From Opitutaceae bacterium (GTDB lineage Bacteria > Verrucomicrobiota > Verrucomicrobiia > Opitutales > Opitutaceae), in assembly GCA_031254955.1 (NCBI GenBank), contig JAIRTK010000045.1, positions 1-10,225 of the forward strand: DNA of 10,225 nt, read 5' to 3'. The translations under genes and the position numbers were made by a program. Shown piece by piece: positions 5,910 through 10,225 of this stretch (position 1 is its first letter; every line of letters begins with the position of its first letter). Under the pieces are notes generated by a model. The model was not told where the DNA came from, searched no databases, and was given only the letters and a program-made list of their open reading frames with translations.

Positions 5910-7124
5910 ATGAATAACACCACCACCAACAACACCACCACCAACAACACCACCACCAACAATAACACCACCACCAACAACAACACCGCCACCAGCAACA
6001 CTCCATCCGGCGCAAGCACCGTCACGATCGTCGGCGCCGGCATGATGGGTTCCGCCCTCGCCTTTCCCGCGAGGGAAAACGGCCACGCCGTCCGCATCGT
6101 CGGCACGCACCTCGACCGCGGCATCATCGAAGGCTATCGCAAGACCGGCAAACTGCCAAAATTCTCCCGCCCCTTCCCCGAAGGCGTCGAGTATTACGAC
6201 GTCGAGGACCTCGAACGCGCCCTTGAGGGCGCCGACCTGCTCATCGGCGGCGTCAGCAGCTTCGGCGTGGACTGGTTTGCCGAAAAAGTGCTCCCGCTCG
6301 TCCCCGAAACCCTGCCCGTGCTCTCCGTCACCAAGGGCCTCATCGCCGACGAAAAAGGCGTCCTCATCACCTATCCCGAATACTGGAAACGCAAGCTGGC
6401 CCCGAAAAAACTCTGCCTCAACGCCGTCGGCGGCCCCTGCACCAGCTACGAACTTGTTTATAAAGACCCGACCGTCGTCTCCTTCTGCGGCGAAAACCCC
6501 GGCACGCTCCGCCGCCTCAAAGCCATCATGGAGACCGATTATTATAATATCGAAATCACCGACGATGTCGCCGGCGTCGAATGCGCCGTCGCGTTGAAAA
6601 ACGCCTACGCGCTCGGCGTCGCCATCGCCGTCGGCGTCAACGAAAAGGTCAACGGCAACGGCATCGGGGAGGCGCTGGAGCGCGTCCGCAGTTACGCGCA
6701 AGTCGGCGTGAGCGACAAAATCAACCAGAGCAGCGTGCCGCTGCACTACAACTCGCAGGCCGGCGTCTTCGGCCAGTCCTGCCGTGAAATGCAGAAATTG
6801 CTAAAACTCCTCGCCGGCAGCGACCGCTCGCTCCACGTCGGCATCGGCGATTTATATGTCACCGCCTTCAGCGGACGCACGCGCCTGCTCGGCCTCCTGC
6901 TCGGCCTCGGCCTCACCCTCGACGAAGCCCTGCGCGAACTGTCCGGCATCACCCTCGAGTCGAACGTCATCATCCAGCGCATGGCGACCACCCTGCGCGA
7001 AATGGCCGCGCGCGGCGAGGTGGACCCCGGCGAGTTTCCGCTCATGTTCCGCCTCGGCGAAATCCTCCTCGACAACAAAACCGCCGACCTGCCCTGGGGC
7101 AGCTTCGTCACCGGGACGCCATAA
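5910..7124 (+). CDS. GpsA-like NAD(P)-dependent glycerol-3-phosphate dehydrogenase with Asn/Thr-repeat N-terminus
   Basis: Enzymes of this family interconvert sn-glycerol 3-phosphate and dihydroxyacetone phosphate in the cytoplasm. The 404-residue protein has the Rossmann motif TIVGAGMMGSALA (G42, G44, G47), LSVTKGL (K142), NAVGGPCTSYE, the catalytic-lysine segment VALKNAYALG (K230) and GIGDLYVTAFSGRTR (311-325). Canonical GpsA has SRN in the last motif, with the Arg contacting NAD; here the sequence is SGRTR, so cofactor or substrate preference may differ. Residues 2-30 are almost only Asn and Thr, coded by a 15-bp tandem repeat; the family fold begins near residue 37. No other ATG lies between 5910 and the Rossmann motif, so this start is likely although no strong ribosome site precedes it. 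The gene follows a 335-bp spacer and is 47 bp from the FAD enzyme. It is probably a catabolic or specialised paralogue rather than the housekeeping lipid-synthesis enzyme. Confidence 0.85.
   Translation: MNNTTTNNTTTNNTTTNNNTTTNNNTATSNTPSGASTVTIVGAGMMGSALAFPARENGHAVRIVGTHLDRGIIEGYRKTGKLPKFSRPFPEGVEYYDVEDLERALEGADLLIGGVSSFGVDWFAEKVLPLVPETLPVLSVTKGLIADEKGVLITYPEYWKRKLAPKKLCLNAVGGPCTSYELVYKDPTVVSFCGENPGTLRRLKAIMETDYYNIEITDDVAGVECAVALKNAYALGVAIAVGVNEKVNGNGIGEALERVRSYAQVGVSDKINQSSVPLHYNSQAGVFGQSCREMQKLLKLLAGSDRSLHVGIGDLYVTAFSGRTRLLGLLLGLGLTLDEALRELSGITLESNVIIQRMATTLREMAARGEVDPGEFPLMFRLGEILLDNKTADLPWGSFVTGTP
5916..5999 (+). repeat. 15-bp in-frame tandem repeat coding (N-T-T-T-N)n
   Basis: AACACCACCACCAAC is repeated exactly three times at 5916-5960, followed by imperfect continuation to about 5999. 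As the unit is five codons, copy-number change would lengthen or shorten the protein's N-terminus without shifting the frame. The tract forms a flexible polar tail ahead of the nucleotide-binding fold. Confidence 0.85.
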
Positions 7125-7171
7125 AACAAATCACGGCGAACCCGGAAACTGTTTTCCCAGTCCCCAATCCC

Positions 7172-9127
7172 ATGAAACCTAAAAAAACCAATCCCGCCTC
7201 CCGTCGCGATTTCCTGAAGGGCGGCGCGCTCACCGCCGGGTTGTTCGTGTGGCCCGGCGGCATCCTGCGCGGCGCGGACGCCCCGGCTCCCGGCGCCGGG
7301 CCTGGTGCGGACGGCAGACTGCCGTCGCGTTCGCACAAGGCGGACATCTGCATTGTCGGCGGCGGCATGGCCGGCATGTGCGCCGCCATCTCCGCCGCCC
7401 GGCGCGGCGCGAAGGTCGCGCTCATGCACGACCGGCCCGTGCTCGGCGGAAACGCCTCCTCCGAAATCCGCCAGTGGATCGTCGGCGCCGGCACCCGCGT
7501 CCGCGATCTTCAGGAGACCGGCATCATGGAGGAAATCGCGCTCGAAAACATGTATAGAAACCCGAGGCGCAACTTCGCGATTTGGGACGGCATTTTATAC
7601 GAAAAAATCCGCTTCGAGCCGAATATCGACCTCATGCTGAACTGCGCCTGCTGCCAGGTTGCGATGGACGGCGACCGGATAAAAAGCATCACCGGCTACC
7701 AGACGACGACGCAGACCTGGCACACCGTCCGCGCCAAAATATATATTGATTGCTCCGGCGACAGCATCCTCGCCACGCTCTCCGGCGCGGAATTTCGTGT
7801 CGGGCGCGAGGCCGCGCGGGAGTTTGGCGAGGAGTTCGGCATCGAAAAAGCCGACAAAAAAACAATGGGCATGAGCCTGCTGTTTCAAGTGCGCGAAACC
7901 GGGAGTCCGGTGAAATTCACGCCGCCGAAGTGGGCTTATGTTTTCAAGACCGACGCGGACATGAAAAACAAGCCGCACAACATTTACGCCATCAACACCA
8001 ACTTCTACTGGGTCGAGCTTGGCGGCGAGCAGGACGGCATCGGCGACACCGAAACCCTCCGGGACGAATTGCTCAAAATCGCCTTCGGCGTGTGGGATCA
8101 CGTGAAGAATCACTGTCCCCAAAAAAACGCCGGCAACTGGGAGCTGGAATGGCTCGGCTTCCTCCCCGGCAAGCGCGAGAGCCGCCGCTGCATCGGCGAT
8201 TATATGCTGAAACAGCAGGATGTCGAAAACCACCCCGTCTTCGACGACACCATCGCCTACGGCGGCTGGCAGATTGACGACCACCTGCCCGGCGGCTTCG
8301 CGATGGACTCCGTTGACGGCGGCAGGCACCTCCGCAAACGCCGCCTCTCCGAGCCTTATAATATTCCCTTCCGCTCAATATATTCAAAAAACATAGGCAA
8401 CCTGATGTTCGCGGGCCGCAATATCAGCGCCACGCACATCGCCATCGCCACCACGCGCGTCATGGGCACCTGCGGCATCCTCGGGCAGGCCGCCGGCACC
8501 GCCGCGTGGATCGCCGTCCAAAACAACCTCGCGCCGCGCGAGGCGGGAAAACACAAAATCCGCGAAATCCAGGCCGCGCTGATGGAGGACGACTGTTTCC
8601 TGCCGCATTTCAAACGCGACATTTCCCCGCTCGCAAAACAGGCCGGGCTGACCTGCGACTACGGCGACTGCTCCAATTTGATAAACGGAGTGGACCGCCG
8701 CGTCTGGGGCAAGGACAACGGCTATTTCGGGAAAACCAACAAGGCCGTCACCTACACGTTCGGGAAACCGGTGAAAATCTCGCGGGTGCGCCTCGTTTTC
8801 GACAGCGACCTGAACCGCGAGTTCATCGAGGGCAACCCCGACGGCCTCATGACCTCGTGGGTCATGTTTCATCCGCTTTCGCACAACAAAACGACATTCG
8901 GCTTTCCCGGCTGCATGATAAAATCCTACCGCGTCGAGGCGCGCGTCGGCGGCGAATGGAAGACCGTCTTCGAGACCGACGAAAACTACCAACGTTTCGT
9001 CCGGTTGAATATAAACGTCACCGCCGACGCCGTGCGCTTCATCCCTCTCGCGACCCACGCGAGCGTGAAAAAAAGCAACGACTACGGCAGCTCCGTCGCC
9101 CACCTCTACGCCTTCGAGGTAAGTTGA
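7172..9127 (+). CDS. Tat-exported FAD-dependent oxidoreductase (FAD_oxidored family) with C-terminal beta-sandwich-like region
   Basis: The first 36 residues are a twin-arginine leader (SRRDFLKGGALTAGLFVWPGG, S10 to G30), implying export of a folded, cofactor-loaded protein. Residues 58-87 form the FAD-binding Rossmann unit with CIVGGGMAGMCAAISAARRG and the ribose-binding acidic position replaced by MHD. LGGNASSEIRQW (91-102), YIDCSGDSILA (191-201) and NLMFAGRNISATHIA (410-424) are typical of this family of flavoproteins, often found beside polysaccharide-degradation genes. Residues about 490-651 look like a separate beta-rich, discoidin/galactose-binding-like domain (YTFGKPVKISRVRLVFD; SYRVEARVGGEWKTVFE). 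The substrate is not known; oxidation of a sugar or polyol group is the natural guess. At 651 residues it seems complete. The start has no Shine-Dalgarno sequence, but the Tat motif makes ATG 7172 secure. It is 47 bp after the GpsA-like gene and 3 bp before GDPD 2, strong evidence of one operon. Confidence 0.88.
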   Translation: MKPKKTNPASRRDFLKGGALTAGLFVWPGGILRGADAPAPGAGPGADGRLPSRSHKADICIVGGGMAGMCAAISAARRGAKVALMHDRPVLGGNASSEIRQWIVGAGTRVRDLQETGIMEEIALENMYRNPRRNFAIWDGILYEKIRFEPNIDLMLNCACCQVAMDGDRIKSITGYQTTTQTWHTVRAKIYIDCSGDSILATLSGAEFRVGREAAREFGEEFGIEKADKKTMGMSLLFQVRETGSPVKFTPPKWAYVFKTDADMKNKPHNIYAINTNFYWVELGGEQDGIGDTETLRDELLKIAFGVWDHVKNHCPQKNAGNWELEWLGFLPGKRESRRCIGDYMLKQQDVENHPVFDDTIAYGGWQIDDHLPGGFAMDSVDGGRHLRKRRLSEPYNIPFRSIYSKNIGNLMFAGRNISATHIAIATTRVMGTCGILGQAAGTAAWIAVQNNLAPREAGKHKIREIQAALMEDDCFLPHFKRDISPLAKQAGLTCDYGDCSNLINGVDRRVWGKDNGYFGKTNKAVTYTFGKPVKISRVRLVFDSDLNREFIEGNPDGLMTSWVMFHPLSHNKTTFGFPGCMIKSYRVEARVGGEWKTVFETDENYQRFVRLNINVTADAVRFIPLATHASVKKSNDYGSSVAHLYAFEVS

Positions 9128-9130
9128 GCC

Positions 9131-9976
9131 ATGCAACCGCCCCCCACCCGCCGCGATTTCCTGAGACAAGCCGCCGCCGCCGCCGGCCTGCTCGCGCTGC
9201 CGCCCGCCGTTTTCGGCGGACAGGCGGCGCGGCTCGAAAGGCGCACGCGCATTTTCGACACGCCGAACACGCCGCGCAAACCGCGCTTCATCGCCCACCG
9301 CGGCTGCCTCTCCCTCGCGCCGGAAAACTCCCTGCCCGCCTTCGAGGAGGCGGCGAAACGGGGCTTCTGGGCGATTGAAACCGACGTGCGCGCCACCAAG
9401 GACGCCCGGCTCGTCTGCTGCCACGACGCCACGCTCAAAAAAATGTTCGGCGTCAACAGACGCATCGCGGACCTGACGCTCGATGAACTGCAAAAACTCC
9501 GCTTCACCAGCGGCGCCGGCCTTGGCGATTATCCCGGGGCGCGCCTGCGGATGCCGTTGTTTTCCGAATACCTCGAAATCTGCAAGGACGGCGGTTGCGT
9601 TCCGTTTATTGAAATAAAGGACGATGTCACGGAGCGCGCCCTCGGACTGGTGCGCGATCTCGGCATGGAGGATGTCGCGGTGATTTCGAGCATCCGGTTC
9701 GCCCATGTCGAGGAGGCCCGGCGGCTGGGCAAAAAAGTGTTTATTCACCATATATTCAGCGACGCGGAGCACATGAAAAAACTCGCCGCGCTCGGCTACG
9801 CCGGCCTGTCGTATAATCACAAGACTCTCGACGCCGTCCCCGCCGGGCTGGTCGAGACGGCGCACGAGGCCGGCGTCCGCGTCTGCCTCCGCGCCGGCGA
9901 CACCCGCGAGACCGTCCTGAAAATGCTCGCAATGGGCCTCGATTACATCCCCACAAACGCCGTGCTGAAAATGTGA
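9131..9976 (+). CDS. Glycerophosphodiester phosphodiesterase family protein with Tat-like leader (GDPD 2)
   Basis: This second GDPD-family enzyme shares the catalytic set but is not a close copy of GDPD 1. Of 281 residues, 1-30 are a leader with TRRDFLRQ followed by AAAAAGLLALPPAVF, indicating export by the Tat route. The active-site motifs are IAHRGCL (H56, R57), APENS (E65, N66), IETDVRATKDA (E83, D85), CCHDATL (H98, D99) and FIEIKDD (E161, K163). The C-terminal GLDYIPTNA replaces the family's usual TDYP-type ending. ATG 9131 begins 3 bp after the FAD enzyme stop; GAGG at 9116-9119, inside that gene, is a possible ribosome site. Tight coupling to a Tat-exported flavoprotein suggests that they act together on one substrate outside the cytoplasm. 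The exact diester is unknown. Confidence 0.9.
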   Translation: MQPPPTRRDFLRQAAAAAGLLALPPAVFGGQAARLERRTRIFDTPNTPRKPRFIAHRGCLSLAPENSLPAFEEAAKRGFWAIETDVRATKDARLVCCHDATLKKMFGVNRRIADLTLDELQKLRFTSGAGLGDYPGARLRMPLFSEYLEICKDGGCVPFIEIKDDVTERALGLVRDLGMEDVAVISSIRFAHVEEARRLGKKVFIHHIFSDAEHMKKLAALGYAGLSYNHKTLDAVPAGLVETAHEAGVRVCLRAGDTRETVLKMLAMGLDYIPTNAVLKM

Positions 9977-10018
9977 CGCGCCGCCATTATAGTAACAGCC
10001 AACCCGCGAATAACAATC

Positions 10019-10225
10019 ATGACGACCAATATGGAAACCGCGCTGAAAGCCGCCACCGACACAAAAGCACTGCTCATCGCCCCCGGCGCGCTCTGCGAAA
10101 TCGCGTCGCTCTTCCGCGCCCAGTTCGGCGCCGGCGCGCGCGCCATCATCATCGCCGACACCCATACCCACGTCGCCGCCGGCGCCGCCGCGTCCGCGCT
10201 CCTGCGCGGCGGCGGCGTGCCGCAG
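10019..10225 (+). CDS. Probable sn-glycerol-1-phosphate dehydrogenase (iron-containing alcohol dehydrogenase superfamily), 5' part only
   Basis: Only 69 codons lie in the window and the frame is open at the edge. The stretch KALLIAPGALCEIASLF, then RAIIIADTHTHVAAGAAASALLRGGG (residues 41-66, read in two blocks), matches the N-terminal Rossmann layout of AraM/EgsA-type enzymes: a start strand, an 'APGAL' turn, then a strand ending IADxxTxxxAG. Those enzymes oxidise or reduce sn-glycerol 1-phosphate and dihydroxyacetone phosphate in the cytoplasm. The gene begins 42 bp after GDPD 2 and so is likely cotranscribed. A second ATG four codons on is an alternative start; no ribosome site is obvious for either. 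Other members of this superfamily (glycerol dehydrogenase, 3-dehydroquinate synthase-like enzymes) cannot be excluded, because the metal-binding His/Asp residues are beyond the window. Confidence 0.65.
   Translation, partial: MTTNMETALKAATDTKALLIAPGALCEIASLFRAQFGAGARAIIIADTHTHVAAGAAASALLRGGGVPQ

Noticed and set aside
5811..6746. A 311-codon minus-strand open frame opposite the GpsA-like gene.
   Set aside because: Its Gly/Val repeats are the complement of the Asn/Thr repeat, and the plus-strand frame has complete dehydrogenase motifs.
8384..10171. A 595-codon minus-strand open frame opposite the FAD enzyme, GDPD 2 and the last gene.
   Set aside because: It crosses three well-supported plus-strand genes and shows no recognisable motifs; high GC lowers stop frequency on the opposite strand.

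Overview
The window looks like a chromosomal segment of a GC-rich bacterium, most plausibly Verrucomicrobiota (Opitutaceae-like). This is an inference from strongly C/G-ending codons, weak or absent Shine-Dalgarno sequences, several exported enzymes with Sec or twin-arginine leaders, and intergenic DNA packed with short tandem repeats. No marker gene fixes the taxon.

Layout. Positions 1-1083 hold one end of an ISAs1-family insertion sequence, clearly more AT-rich than the rest; its transposase is read leftward and runs off the window. Positions 1084-1514 have no gene but carry a GGCCTGAC hairpin, a 7-bp tandem array, a small GC hairpin and a 42-bp GC-rich tandem duplication. A DeoR/GlpR-type repressor (1515-2279, minus) is transcribed away from a run of six plus-strand genes: an exported beta-propeller-like/GH88 fusion (2546-4567), an exported glycerophosphodiester phosphodiesterase or GDPD (4654-5574), a GpsA-like dehydrogenase with an Asn/Thr-repeat N-terminus (5910-7124), a Tat-exported FAD-dependent oxidoreductase (7172-9127), a second GDPD with a Tat-like leader (9131-9976), and the start of a probable sn-glycerol-1-phosphate dehydrogenase (10019 to the window end). 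A 335-bp repeat-rich spacer (5575-5909) splits the run into 2546-5574 and 5910-10225.

How the genes may work together (inference). The two GDPDs would release glycerol phosphate from glycerophosphodiesters outside the cytoplasm. The GpsA-like enzyme and the glycerol-1-phosphate dehydrogenase would link the two glycerol-phosphate stereoisomers to dihydroxyacetone phosphate. A DeoR-type repressor, whose relatives sense phosphorylated sugars or glycerol 3-phosphate, could control the set. The GH88 and FAD enzymes suggest that the substrate also carries a sugar or uronic-acid group. The combination could be an uncharacterised uptake-and-catabolism locus for glycerophosphate-containing glycopolymers or lipids, and it is the most interesting feature here. 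No transporter or polysaccharide lyase is visible in the window.
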